A stretch of DNA of 64,000 nt from Welwitschia mirabilis (GCA_051453625.1 JBOZIK010000001.1:103987564-104051563), one strand, 5' to 3'. Counted from the first letter of the stretch, positions 35,850-48,862 are shown. The notes: a model not told the origin generated them from the sequence alone. Numbers and translations are program-made.

Positions 35850-36160
35850 TCTCATTGTACTTAAGTTTTATGAGCTCATAATAGTAGCAAAAGGGAGTAG
35901 TTATTCTCTTACATAATAAGTGGTTGGACTAGGTCACAATTAGAGATTTGACCCCTTGCGGCATTCTATTTAGGAATAAATTCATCATGCTGATCATGAT
36001 TTTGGCTTAATGGTTATATATGCGCCTTGTGTCTTTAAAGATAGATGCTTTGGAATTAGTTGACTCATCAGCTACCTTTAGCAGCTTAGATCATAACAGG
36101 TGATCTCAGGATGGTTAAATGGCCCTAAGATAGATTTAGAAAGCATAAAGGAGAAGTGAA
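35850..36160 (+). pseudogene. LINE endonuclease remnant
   Basis: GLMVIYAPCVFKDRCF (about 35990-36045) corresponds to the 'N-V-Y-A-P' core of apurinic-type endonucleases in plant LINEs. It is followed by QVISGWLNG, a decayed form of the 'W-I-x-G-D-F-N' block. The catalytic Asp and Asn of that block are not preserved. Confidence 0.65.
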
Positions 36161-37129
36161 TAATAATGAAGCTAACAGTTAGTTATAATTTAAGGAAAAG
36201 TTTCAAATCCTTACAGCCAATCAGAGCTACAAATCTTGCACTCATAATAATTGGTTCACCCAGAATAATGGCTAGCATGGTGAGGCTTATATTGCTTTTC
36301 GATTAGACTGAGTTAACCTTTCTAAGAATACTTTCCTTCATTTTAAAGTGGATTAGGGTTTTGCAATCAAAGTTGACTTTTCTCCAGTTCTTTTAAATCA
36401 TTATCCTATTAATTGGTGTTTTATTTCTAGTAGTAGCATTTTAGACTTCTCATGACTTCGTGTTTCTTAAGACTAACTTCCTTTAAAAAAGAGAGGGAGA
36501 AAAAGTTCCTATATGTAATTTTATGGTGCAGATTTGAAATGTGGCTTCCGAGCCTCTTGCTAAAGATGGTTAAATTGATTGATCGTTTCACGTAGTTACT
36601 CATATTCAATATTTTGCTAAGCATGTCAATAAACTCATTGCCTTTAATATGTCATGCTATAAATCTAATCTTGATATGAACATCACCCTTAGCATTTATG
36701 GTTCAAAAGCTGACTTTAAAAAATTACAAGTCACTAAAGAGATATACATTCTATTGAGAACTATAAAGCTAGGGGTGCATACCTTAGATTTCAACTCTTA
36801 TGGCTTACAACAGGAGATCAAGCTACTAAAGAGCTTTTCAAAATTTTACGAGGAAAACATATTTTCCCCAAAACTCAAGTTGTTCATATTGTAAATGACC
36901 CTATCACTTCTCACAAAGATATCATGGATTTTTTTTTTTTTTTTTAACAATCATTACGCTAAGGATTTTACTAAAGAGGATGTTGATGAAAATGTCAGTA
37001 AGAGTTGTTTATAAGCCATTTATCCTTTTAATTCTCCCATCTTTAGGATAAGCATTTTATCTATCCAATTATGTGATAGTGAATTACCATGTAGGGATGG
37101 CCTTCCTATTGAGTTTTCAAAAGATTTTG

Positions 37130-38200
37130 GTGATATATAGGGGATATAGTAAATAATGTCTATAAAGAAGCTTTAAGGAAAGTTTCTCTTAGAAAATTAA
37201 TCTATGAAGGAGTTATCAAACTTCTTCCTAAATTAGGTAAAGGTATTGATGTTAATAATTGGTGCTTCATCACACTTCTAAATGTGATTTACAAAATCAG
37301 TGCTAAAAGAGTGGTGATTAAAGTAAATGCTTTCCTTGATTAGAAAAGAACAAATGGGTTTTGTTCCTAAACGATATGTTTTAGGTAATGTGGTATTTAT
37401 GGTTGAAGAAATATACTAGAATTCTTCTTCTAATTAGCTAGGTATTCTTCCCAAACTTGATTTTATCAAAGCCTCTAATAAATTAGACTAGTCCTTTTTA
37501 ATCAGTGTTATAAAACATCATAGATTAGAATAAACTTTTAAAGATCATGTCAAGATTCTCTTAGCTTAGGCCTCCTTGGTTATCTATATTATTGAAGCCT
37601 TTTCTAGTGCCATCGCTTTATAGAGATCTATTTGACAAGGTTATCCTTTTGTTCTTTATCTCTTCATTATTGTCGTGGATGCACTTAATGCCCTTCTATG
37701 AAAAAACTAGATTGTTAAAAGACACAGCTCTTCTTGGTACTAACAAAGATTGATTGTGTAGTCAATTCACCAAGGATACCTTCCTTACTCTAAAAGAGGA
37801 GAGACATCATTTTCAAATATCTTTCAATTACATTCAAACTTATTATAAAGCTTTAAGATCTAAGATTAATTGGCACAAAACTCAAGTGATTAAATCTAGC
37901 TTTCTTCCTAGACAGACTTGAACTCATTAGTTTTCTCTCAAATGGCTCTTTCTTACAAACTTCTTCTTCTTTCTTAACATCCTAATTATTTTAGTTAGTA
38001 CTTCTACATTTATTTTTTAGAAAGTGATGGAAAAGGTCAAGCTTAAATCATTGAAATGGGTCTCTAAACCATTATCTCTTTCTAAAAAATTTATTATGCT
38101 TAATCATATTCTAGAATATGGTCTAGTTTATTACTTTTCTTTTTTGGCTCTTTAGAGGATAGCTTGTTAAGGCCGTTCATTGGATTGCTTGGAAAAAGTG
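37130..38200 (+). pseudogene. LINE reverse transcriptase remnant
   Basis: GVIKLLPKLGKGIDVNNWCF and ITLLNVIYKISAKR (37200-37315) are the conserved start of plant LINE RTs (normally G-x-I-x-L-I-P-K ... N-W-R-P-I-x-L). Later come VLYLFIIVVDALNALL, KALRSKINWHKTQVIKSSF and LKSLKWVSKPLSLSKKFIML, all in the right order. The YADD catalytic box is not readable. Confidence 0.8.
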
Positions 38201-38859
38201 CCTTCTAAGTAAAGAAAAAGGAGATTTGGGAATTCCCTTAATTGAGTACTAGAGCACTATTCTAGCTTCTCAGAGGATAGCTCATTATGTGGAAGATCAA
38301 GAGTCTTGGAAAATTTTCTTTAGAAATAATATTTATACTCAACAGAAGTAGAAGGATGACCATTGAAGTATTAAGATTTTACTTGATAAAATAGGTAAAA
38401 TTATATTTTTTCTTTCTAAACAAATTTAAAACTTCTAAACTAAGGCTAGATGTTTATTCCATATGATGGTCTCCTTCCTTTATGATTGATCCTATTTACT
38501 TAGCGGAAGCTTGTAATAGTAAAATGCATAAAGTGGCTAAGAAGTATCTTCTGCATGTTGTTCAATTATTTTTTATTATTGATGATCATCCTAGTCTCTC
38601 ATGGCATCATGTGAGATAAAACTGAGGGTTTTAAAAAGATTACTACCCTATTTCACACATATTTAAAACAACTTTGACTCACTATAATGCTCTTCAATTG
38701 TATTTATGTACTTCTTCATAATGGACCTCCTCTGAATGAGCTTAGTGTTATCAAAGATAAAACTTAGTTCTCGATAAGCTCTTTTGATTTCTCTATTTTG
38801 AATTAAGCATGGAATATTCATTAGAAAGATGATAATTGGTTGGTTGTCTTTTATCAAAT

Positions 38860-39060
38860 GTGGAATTCTATGCCTCCCTTTAAGCATCAACTCTTATTTT
38901 GGTTTTTAACTCTTCATGATCTTATTATTGGAAAAAGACTTCGGGTTATGCAAGTGCAAAATCCTTTGTTCTCTTTGCTAGGAAGAAGATAATATCAAGC
39001 ATGTGTTTTGAGAGTATTTCTTTACTTGGAGAATTTCATAGTAGTGTAAATCTTTAAGAG
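38860..39060 (+). pseudogene. LINE zinc-binding RT tail
   Basis: FWFLTLHDLIIGKRLRVMQV followed by a CSLC pair, EEDNIKHVF and W near 39030 match the zinc-binding domain at the C-terminus of plant LINE RTs. A frameshift sits just after the Cys pair. Confidence 0.7.
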
Positions 39061-39400
39061 TTTTTAGTACTAATAGACTCCTCACTTTTTTAGAGTGTAC
39101 CTTGATTTAATAAGAAGTGTATCATACTTTAGAAGACTTTAAAGATATCATTTCTAGAATTCACATTTTTCATATGAATGTGTCACTTAAAACTTGTATG
39201 ATAAATAGAAGATTAAAAAGTTTTACTTTGGTATCAAACACACAATTATGAATTTTGTCACTTTTTAATGTAAAGTAACTATATTGTGGAACATCTTTCC
39301 CTTTTCCACTTTAAGATTCTACAAGTTTTTTTTTCCTTTCAGCCACTAGTCCATGCAATCACCTTCATGATATGACTAACATTTAATTTTTATTTTTGGA

Positions 39401-41640
39401 CTTTATTAAGTCTTTCTAAAAATATTTTTGTTTCACCTGAACAACCCCCACTTATAAGCAAGATGGTTGTAAAGGCCTCGACCTTGAGTTAATGACTGTA
39501 AATAGGAATGTTCCATTAAACTAAAACTTGATCATGTGAGTAGTATTAAGGAAATGTGGAATTGTGGCATATGATGGAGTTAGTTGAATAGGATGAAATG
39601 TTAAGGCACGTCAAGGAAGCATCAATCCTTGATGTTCAATAATGCATGAGAATTAAAGAGGCTAAGTGATCACTATATGTGAAAAAAGAAAACAATTCAA
39701 AGGAAAGTTGGAAATTTTTCTAGGATTTTTGGCTATGGAGAAGAAGGAAAAGTGATTTTTTGAGAATTTAAAGGATATAATGATGCTTTCTATTTATTTT
39801 AGAATGGCCTGCCAAAAGATACAGAGGCCACAATCATAAGGAAGATCTTTCCACTTTAAAAAACACTTGTAGAAATGGTAGAGAAATATTTGCATAGGAT
39901 GGATACCATTTCAAGCTACCAGGTCTTCATTTTACATTTCTTAGTTGTTTGGTTATAAGAAGAAGAATACATTTGCTCATTTTATTTCTTTGAATGCCTA
40001 AAAAAGAAACACCCAAGTCAAAGTGAAAGAGACTTAAATAATGAAAATAGATGGAAAACTATGTATATTAAACAAATGGGATTTATTCAAGCAATGTTTC
40101 CTTGATGAATAAGGAGAATATGCCCCAACCCTTGCACCAATATTTCATAGGAGATGGTATACTACAACTCAAAAGAGTGGTAAAAATGTAAGAGCTTTCT
40201 TTTTATTTTTTATTCTTCCTTTTTTTCTTTGTTTTCCGTTGAGGAAGTTAATTCATGGCAAACTACATTATGATCACCAAGGTCACTGGTTTACTTGGTT
40301 TTCTGAAAATCCAAGGGTGACCTTGCTAGCTTAGAGGTGACATTTACCCAAGAAGTTGAAGCCCATGTTCAGATGTGCATTGAATACATTGATATAAATG
40401 TGTTAGCTTGTTAGAAAGCAGAGATGGAAAAAGGCTAATACATGTTATGAAATGAAATCTAAATAAAGAATATTTGGGTTTCCTTCATCTATGCTTATCT
40501 CTAGATGGAGATATCATATTTTCTATCTTGAATTTCTTATGATTTAGATAAATTGAAATGCTTTCTATTTCATACAACTATAAATTCAAATATTTGTCAA
40601 AGGTAATCACTATTAAAAAATTAAATTAGAATGTTTTTAAATTTAATAACATGATGAATAATACAGATGTTAATGCTTTTGGTCCTTTTGTATATGTTGT
40701 TTAGTACTTTTCTTTAGGTTTTAGCTCTTGTTTTAAATCTTTTGATATCTGAGGACATTGTTAAACTTTAAATCCATGGGAAAACATATGCATTACCTAA
40801 GCAGTATCCTAATTTTTTTGAGGAATACCATTAAACCATGGATATTTATTCATTGACATACAAATCAATGACTAGATTCTTATTTCCCCTTCTGCATCTT
40901 ATGTTATTTTGCATATGAAATTAAGTTCTATACAATTGTCATTTTTGTAACATAATTTTTGAAGTATTTAAGAAATTGTATTTCCTTTTCATTATTATAA
41001 AAATTAGTTGATGATTTTAATGTAACACAAAATCTACGTAGTGTTATGTAATTAGTTTTACTATTATGCAATTAGTTAATTTAGGCTATAATGTTGAGAA
41101 AAAAATGGTGTTTTTGAATATGTAACGTTAAAGATAATTGCTTCATGTCCTTAGACAATGATGTCAACCTCTTAAATTAAGGTTCAAATTATGTCAAGAT
41201 ATTTCTCGTAGATGTTACATAAACATCACAAACTAACACCATAGAATTATGCAATTTTGTATCATAAGTCATGTCAAAAAGGTAAAAAAATGAAGCAAAC
41301 TATATAAGACCTTGCCCCAAAAGACAACTAGATTTAGAACTTATACATGCAAATGTTGTGTAATATGTTTCAGTTACTTTTAGAGGTAGAACCAAATTCA
41401 ATCTACTTCTTATAAATTTTTTCACTAGGAGAGTGAGTCAGGTACTTGAGTTTGTCATGGAATTCTATAAGTTAGTCCTTAATTAAAGAGAACTTAAAAT
41501 AACCAAGTAATAGACAATAAAAGATGAAGAATACATGTGAAAAGTGTTTATTAAAATTCCTAAAAGTAACACGATAGAGAGATTAAAAAAACTACTCCAT
41601 ATTGTTGGTTCTTGCAAAAAGAAAGTATAGGACATTATGC
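39401..41640. other. Unresolved region with possible coding remnants
   Basis: Around 39805-39935 the plus strand reads GLPKDTEATIIRKIFPL, then VEMVEKYLHRMDTISSYQVF, unusually gene-like for this window. Another fragment, MPQPLHQYFIGDGILQLKRV, lies near 40118-40180 in a different frame. I do not recognise the family. It could be the gag end of the copia relic that follows or a processed pseudogene. Confidence 0.3.
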
Positions 41641-43700
41641 AAAATGTAATATCCATGTTAGAAAATGCTAAGGTAAGGTAAAAATGGTGAGAAGAGGTGA
41701 TCATGACCTACATATATACATTAATAGAATACTAAAGAAAGCACTGGCAGTTTGTGTACTAATAGAAAGATGGAATAACTCCAAATACAAATTTGATCAC
41801 GTAAGAACATTTGGATATAAAGCATATTTTTATGTTGATGATAATCTAAAATCTAAACAAAATGTCAAGGTTGGAAGAGGATAGATGTTAGTTGGGTTGT
41901 ACCATTTGATTAATCTAGATTTAATGTTATAACAACTATGAAGAACATCCAGGCAGATGGATAAGTCAATGACCAATGTAATAAGACTATTATTAATAAT
42001 ATGGTTGGTAATCAAATCATGAAAATAAAACTATATGAAGAATATATTTGATATAGAATAAGAGTTCTATGGTCAATCTAAAAGTGTTAAAGTCTGAGGT
42101 AAGAGGACATAAAAGGCCTAAGTGGATTAAGACTCTTCTAAATGTGGGATAAGTTGCTTGTAAGAACATTTTGTAAGGAATTCTAACTAGAAGACATCGC
42201 CTGATGGAAGACCATAAAATCATTTATTTTTTCCCAACTAGCGATTAGATCTCTTAAGTCTATGAATGAGGCTCTCTCTGTAAAAAAATGGAAAGATGCT
42301 ATGGACAAGGAATATGAAATTATGATGGAAAAAAGGTTTAGGAAGTTATTTCTAATCCAAAAAATAAAAATATAGTTAATTCCATGTTGGTATACACTAT
42401 TAAATTAGGATATAAAGCTAAATTGGTGACATAAGGATTCCCACAATTCCTTGGGATTGTTTATAATCAGATCTTTGCTTCTAGTTTGAGAATGTTTATT
42501 GTTAAACATTTGATTAACCTAGTTATCATTAGGGACTAAACTATTTCAAGTAAATATTAAATCAACATTCTTGATTAGAGACCTAGAAGAAGAAATTTAA
42601 GTGATAGCTCTCAAGGGTTTCAGTGCTAAAGATCAAAATAGCAAAAATTCAAATTTGGTTACAAAATTAAAGACTTCTTATATGGGCTCGTACATACTCC
42701 AAAGTATCAATGATTATATGAATTTCTGGTCGAGGATAGGTTTAGAAAGTCTACCTTAGACTCTAACTTATTTATTCCAATAGATCAAAGTATGCAAACT
42801 ATAGTATTGGCTTTCTATGTTAATGACTTGTTGGGCATGGGTATGCAAAATTATGGCCTAAAGACTTTGCTAATTAACTAGTTACAAAGCTTCAGTTATC
42901 AAAGTCAAGTCCAAAATATTAGTATTAGGGGATAGAAATATTTCAAAAACATAAGGGAATATATCTTAAATAGACTATGCCATAGAATTATGCAAGTCCA
43001 ATGGCCTGAAAGCCTATTATCCAAGAAAAGTTTACCTACATCTATAAGTTAGATCTTGAAGGGGAACCAATAGATTCAACAGTACACAAGTAAGTGATTG
43101 GTGGATTGTTGTATTTGACAAGTACTAAGTTTAATATCTCATGTCTTGAAAACATTGACTATCTTTGAATGTATGCTCACAAAAGTTGACATGAAGGCTA
43201 CCATACATGTCATAAGATATATGCAAGACTAATGTTTTCAATCCTAACACAAGGTTGTCACCTACTAATTTAGTAAATAAAGGTAGTACTAAGAATACAA
43301 CCTTAAAGGCTTTTTGTAATGTCGATTAGACGTGATATCAAGTTACATCATTGACATGAATGCATCATAAATTTGTAAAAGGGTATAAAGTAATTAAACA
43401 GTGGTTAGATCTTCAATGGAAGTTGGATGAAGTTATGAAGGAACTACAATAGCTTGATATCTTATTTCATGATGTCAATTTATGATTTAGGAGAACTGTC
43501 ATAATACATCATGATAATTAATTCACGACTAAGAGGATTCAAAATTGAAACTTTAATGGACAATATAAGCATTTTAATACAATAATTCATTTAGTTTGAG
43601 AGCATTGCAATATTGAATCTATAGATATTAAGTAGATTCCTGTTATAAAATAAAAAGTTGATGAACTAATAAAACCATTAAAAAGGTAATTATTTGCTCT
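41640..43700 (+). mobile_element. Ty1/copia pol relic, plus strand
   Basis: The integrase C-terminal part (41684-41884) contains HVRTFGYKAYFYV and LKSKQNVK. RT traces follow: KKWKDAMDKEYEIM near 42275, YWGIEIFQKHKGIYLK near 42930, VIGGLLYLTSTKFNIS near 43095. RNase H wording ends near 43690 with KVDELIKPLKR. This is the normal order of a copia polyprotein. Stops and frame changes are frequent, and LTRs were not found. Confidence 0.75.
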
Positions 43701-44149
43701 GTTTAGTGGTCACTTTAACCTAAAGATTATAGAGGCTTGTATGGAAACAAATGGGAAGAAGGATAAGGAAAATAACTCAAAACATTTATAATGGATTTAT
43801 TATTATGGAATTGAAAAAGAGTGAAGTGGATTATCCTTGAATTTCCAAAAATTAAGAATTCATAAGTAGTAATTCTGTTTTGAGAAATTGGTCAAAAAGT
43901 CAAACTAATTGCTCACTTAAGAAATTACCAGTTGTAAAGCTTATTCGCCCACAAGGTACTGATACTTATAAACGTGGAAAATGAATAATAAGAGAAGCAT
44001 AAGCCCCAACTATTTGAGAATGCATTGATACCTTCCACATTTACAGTTGCACGTAAATCAAGTTATGAGATTCTAAAACATGGCAGAAGCTTTTTAGTTT
44101 TTAGCCACATCTAATGCCAAAGCTTCAAAGTTCTGATGTGACATAACTC

Positions 44150-44155
44150 TTTATT
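44150..44155 (-). terminator. Poly(A) signal of the channel gene
   Basis: AATAAA on the minus strand lies 62 nt after the stop codon. The distance is normal for a plant near-upstream element. Confidence 0.5.
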
Positions 44156-44217
44156 AGCTGCTTTAGGAATGCTGTCAGCGGTTATAGAAATTAACATAAG
44201 ACTTCAAAGAACGTCCC

Positions 44218-47200
44218 TCATACTTCATCATCCGTCACATACACATGATCATTGTCCCTTACCATACTGATATCTGTTATTTGGCCTCCATCTTCACTCA
44301 CTACTTTTCGAGGAGAGTTACCAAACTTCAAACCTGCAACATCTAAACATCTTCAGTCTTCAACTTACCTACATTTTATGGATCGGAATCTACCCTAACA
44401 CATAATTTTGGCATATAAAGAAAGAAACGAGATCACAATCATGCGCTAGAGCTAGAGAATCAATTATTGCATTGATTCCGATATCTGAAATGTTCAATTA
44501 TCTTACAAGTTCGATTTGAGTACTGGAGATTTTGGAAGGGATTCGTTAAGCAAAGGCACATACCTGCAATTCCAAGGAGCTCTTCCAGGGATTTTGGCAG
44601 ACATGTCAATATTCCTTTTTTCTTCGGATTGCCAGGATGACCTCTGTAGATGGTAACCCTTGCAGGAGGATTGCAGGGACCCTGATGACCGTTTCCTGAT
44701 GATATGGAATAAGAACTGCCACCAATATCCTCTGTTCTTGCGCTCCTGGTGGTGTTGATGTCGCCATTCTGCAGAAGCTGTGTGTCATTCTTCGTGCTCT
44801 TTGAACAATTGCCATCCTCAATGTTGACCATGTATTCCACTCTAGAAGTCTTGTTGGGAATCTTCTGAGCTAAAATTTGGTGATCACTTACCATTGAGTC
44901 TGTGGAAGCTTGAGCTGTTGCACCAGGTCTGTCCATGTCCGCACCACTCTGAAGTAGGTCATTTACCATGTCTGCACATCCCTCTGACATGGCGATATGG
45001 AGCGCTGTTAGCCCTTGTGTATTGGTTGCATTAACATTTGCCCCATTCTTCAATAGCTCCAGTAAAACACTTCTGTTTTTGTTCTGCACTGCGCTGCACA
45101 AAAGGTTTCCTTCATTTTCTGCACCCAACCTTCCCTTGTTTTCATGTAGCAGCCTTGCAAGTGACTTGTGATTTCCTGAAATCGCCTCCCACAGGGGAGT
45201 GCTTCCATGTACATCTAGTAATCAGTCAAAACAGAGCGAATAAATTAGGTTTAAGAAGAGCCATTGTTTTTATTTTGTTCAACCTTCAATAAATAAGCTG
45301 TGATCCGTAAGAATTTACATAAGATAAATCGAATAGGCTACCTTTACTATTAACATCGGCACCATACTTGAGTAACAGAAGCACACAGTGCCTAAAACCT
45401 CTAGCAGCTGCTATGTGCTGAAAAAAGAAAAGAACAACATATGTTAAGATGTGTCTGTGTAGCATGACAGGGATGCTGAGAACATCGCTGTTGTTTCTCA
45501 AGACCATTGAATATTTGAATGCCATTGGCATTTACCAGAGGGGTCCTTCCCATTTGGTCTGCTACGTTAGGGTCTAAACCCTGATTCAGTAGCTGTTCCA
45601 TAAGTTGACTGTTTCCCAAGGTAGAAGCTAAGAACAGATCTGAAGGCATTGCTGAATGTTCCTCTGAGAGGTTATAATCGCCTTCAAACATGGGGTCTCT
45701 TGACCTTGGATGTCTAGACTGACCAGAATGCTGCCATGGAAAACATATGCACTTTTCAGGTGTTTTAAAAAGCCGACTGTAATGCTTGGAATGAAAATGA
45801 ATGGGCTTCATAATTATCAAAAGCTATCTGGTAATTCGTTTAAGCATTATGCTTCAGCGTGAAAGTCACATCTCTCGTTTTTATGAAGTGCATAGCATTC
45901 TGTAGATGTTTTCTGCAAAATACAGAGGGCGTGAATACCTTGAGAAAGTTATCCAGAATAGTCGTGCCATCCTCGGGTTTGCTTTGCATCACTTCCAAAA
46001 GTGCATTTTGATCAACCCGCAAAAGCTGACAAAGTTTTGCTGATCTCACGGTAATAGGTTGCGGTATGTTGCATATCAGACTGATTTCCCCACATATATC
46101 CCCTGCCCTCAGTTTGTCCACAACCTGTAGTTGTAAGGAATATTTTATTTCGGGCAACAAACTTTTGGTTCATTTATCAAACGACTCGAAAGTTAAAACC
46201 ACCTCACTAATTTCTAACCTTATGTTACATGAAATTTTGATAAAATGAATTATTACCTCTTCCTGCCCACTCACGTCCATAATACAGTCCTACACATGCA
46301 ATAGGCATACAAACGAGCGGTATTCAGATATTGAACCAAAGGCTGCACAAATAGTATTAGCAGGAAACAAAATGAGTGCAGAATCCATGCTTCTTACCAG
46401 CTCTCCTGAAACGACAACATAGATATCACTAGGTGCCTGATTCTGTAGAATAATGTCTTCTCTGGACGGGAAGTATTCTGGTTTCAGCTTGGCCACCTGA
46501 ATTCATATGCCAAAAAAATTCGTTTATCTCACCACGTATGTTGAAGCACAGTTTGGTTCAACTGAAGCAGCATTTTCTAGTCTGATTAAGAATTTAACAA
46601 ATGGGTTGTGTGTATGCTGATGCGCTAAGAAACAGAGCAGAGTGTAAGAGAGAGGGGACAGTGAGATGGGATTACCAGGAAGAGAAGCGTTTCCCTGGAA
46701 ATCCCTCTAAAAAGATAGAGGGACTCCAGCGTGCTCAGAAATAGATGTTGGAAAATGCTTGTTCGAATGGTCTTGGGAAGCTCTTCTACTATTTCCTGTT
46801 GTCTTAAACCCTCTGTTCTGAATTTGAGACACATGTGGGACAGGATTTGCTCCCTGATTTTTGGTGGCAGATTATTTCTGATTGCAAAATTTGAAGCTGC
46901 CTGTACGCTGTTCCTCTGCCTCAAGTTAAAGAACACGGAAGTTAACGCAACTGTCAAAAGTTTACATTGCACATAGAATTTGGAATTGAGTTCAGAGCAC
47001 TGAAAATTGTGGATTTTCAATTCCAAACTTACAAAGTGCATGGTTCTGCTCGCACCCTCCACAACGAGATTCGTCATGTTCCCAATCAAGTATGCTGTCA
47101 ATCCCAGGTTGAAGAGCATATAAAATATGTCAAACATCATTTCCACAGAATTGACCGCGTGGATGTCTCCATACCCAACAGTAGTCAACGTTGTGATTGA

Positions 47201-48683
47201 CCAATATATGCAAGTTATATAGCGGACCCAGAGGCTCTCATGTTGGAAATCAGGCATGAAAGCAGCTATCCAAGTCCTCTTTTTATTTGGATATCGATCT
47301 GCTATCAGATAGTACATGCATCCAGCGCAGTGGACTGCAAATATTGTGACCTGAAGTATCACCATGAAATTTATATTCAGCTTGGTATTATCATACAAGT
47401 TTTATGATTGTGTGGGCTCCTCGAATACGATTTTCAGAGAATTGCCGATGCAAATAAAGCTTAACAACTTTCCAATTTACACGAAAGGCATCACTTAATA
47501 ATTCAAACCTTTTAGGTTCCATATTTCTGAAACTTTATTCTAAGAAAACAGGAGAAAGCTGCTTAATAATTTTTGATGAGTGCGAGGCAACCAGGAAACG
47601 GAACTTACACAGACCAGTCTTGCACAACGTACCCAGAAGTAATTAAACCTAATGTCTTTCTCCAGGCTGCCACCAAATTTAATTTGACTTTATGATAACC
47701 TAATAAAAAAATTCATGAATCTGCAAAGTAAGCAAATAAACATGTTCCTCAAGCTTTGTGTACCTTGTGAAAAGAACCTTCACTCTACGGAGGCGCCAGA
47801 GTCTGAGCATGTTGAGCAAACTGTATGAAATATGTGATCCAGTTTTCCCAGGGAAAAAACAACTGAAGAGTTGAAATGGGATTGTAGAAGTGACATCAAA
47901 GATAAACCATGTGGAAAGATACCTGCCCAACCACTCCTTGGTTATGAGAACAGAATCGCTACACTTGGAAGTTTTAATGAAAAATCCAAAAATTATTACT
48001 AAAACAAGAAGGCTCAATCCAATAATGATTCATTAAAAGCTTCACCTGAGCGCTATTTGTTTGGGGTCGTCTACTATGGCCTGCGTTTTTTCATCAATGA
48101 ATGCTACAAAGAAAGTGAGTACGATATCAATTGCAAAGAGTGCATCTACTGCATTGTCTGCTACGAACAGAGTTCTGATCTCTGGTTCACTGGAAAAACC
48201 AAGCTCAAAGGGGTACGCCCATGCACAGTATCCAACCAAAGTGATGAGAAATGTCTCCCACCATCTGATTAATTCACAAATCAACTGTCACTTATTAAAG
48301 CATACACCCACGATCTAGCACAGAGAGCAAAGGGGACTACCTTCAACTCATTCATTCAAAGATACTACAGAGCAGCAAAAATCAGAGAAAGACATAAATC
48401 CGGTGTTATAGCTAACTGTATCCTACCTGTAAGCAGTGTTGTATGGAGAAACAATAAATTTCTGCAGTCTCTCTTGCGGATAGTTCTCTTTAGCTCCCAA
48501 AGGAGGCAACAAGATGTTGGTGTTGAAGTCCAAGTTCTGATGGTCGTGTCCATGGCAAACATCATCATCATAAGCGTTGAAATGGCAGCAATGGTTTATG
48601 CAGTGGGCTGTGATGGGAACCATTACACTCAGCTTCTCTCCACCAACTTGGATCAGTTCAATGCGTTTGCACTTTGCAGCCAT
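44218..48683 (-). CDS. AKT2: AKT2-like Shaker potassium channel (13 exons)
   Basis: Probably a plasma-membrane K+ channel of 868 residues; Arabidopsis AKT2 is a weak rectifier linked to phloem K+. Exons (high to low): 48683-48427, 48264-48046, 47922-47764, 47666-47609, 47350-47033, 46915-46676, 46496-46398, 46289-46257, 46124-45939, 45730-45536, 45417-45342, 45214-44564, 44333-44218. All introns are GT-AG, 97-258 bp, and the sum is exactly 869 codons. The start has an in-frame stop 8 codons upstream (48707-48705). Six membrane segments span residues ~90-328. S4 contains [14 protein letters not shown], the filter TTVGYGD is 287-293, a C-linker follows from 338, the cyclic-nucleotide-binding-like fold is ~418-523 ([12 protein letters not shown]), ankyrin repeats ~554-710 and KHA 799-868. 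Wording such as [25 protein letters not shown] and VIYRGHP-like KHA start is closer to AKT2 than AKT1. No defect is seen. Confidence 0.95.
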
Positions 48684-48852
48684 ACAAGGGAACGCTGCGT
48701 ATAACTATAAACTGCTAGTGGAAAGATCACATGTTTCTCCGGCCATTGGCCACTGTGAACTGCAATACCAGAAAGCTTTCCGTCAGGTACGTCACAACAA
48801 TACCAATGCATCGTTATGTTATAAGCGCTTTATGCAGCACGTAAGCAAGAAG

Positions 48853-48862
48853 AATATATAGT
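48853..48862 (-). promoter_or_regulatory. TATA-like box upstream of the channel gene
   Basis: Minus-strand CTATATATTC about 170 nt before the ATG at 48683. Distance and sequence suit a core promoter with a ~140-nt leader. No other close candidate was seen. Confidence 0.4.

Larger units (their letters stand above)
34900..39400 (+). mobile_element. Non-LTR retrotransposon (LINE) relic
   Basis: In order on the plus strand: an ORF1 part with a CCHC knuckle, an endonuclease remnant, a reverse-transcriptase remnant and a zinc-binding RT tail. The order and motifs fit plant L1-type LINEs. Frames are broken by many stops and shifts, and neither a 3' poly(A) tail nor target-site duplications could be fixed. 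Both ends are approximate. Confidence 0.8.

Noticed and set aside
44606-45292. Open frames 44606-44821 (minus), 44968-45171 and 45038-45292 (plus)
   Set aside because: They are other-frame or antisense shadows of channel exon 12, which carries the ankyrin and KHA-linker code.
44218-48683. Assignment of the channel to SKOR/GORK or AKT1
   Set aside because: Some wording ([12 protein letters not shown]) is SKOR-like, but the S1-S2, S4-S5 and S6/C-linker blocks, the sequence after S6 and the KHA start agree better with AKT2. AKT1 remains the second choice.
46731-48861. Plus-strand open frames opposite the channel (46731-46976, 46967-47200, 48057-48318, 48474-48861)
   Set aside because: All are antisense to established exons and contain no domain.
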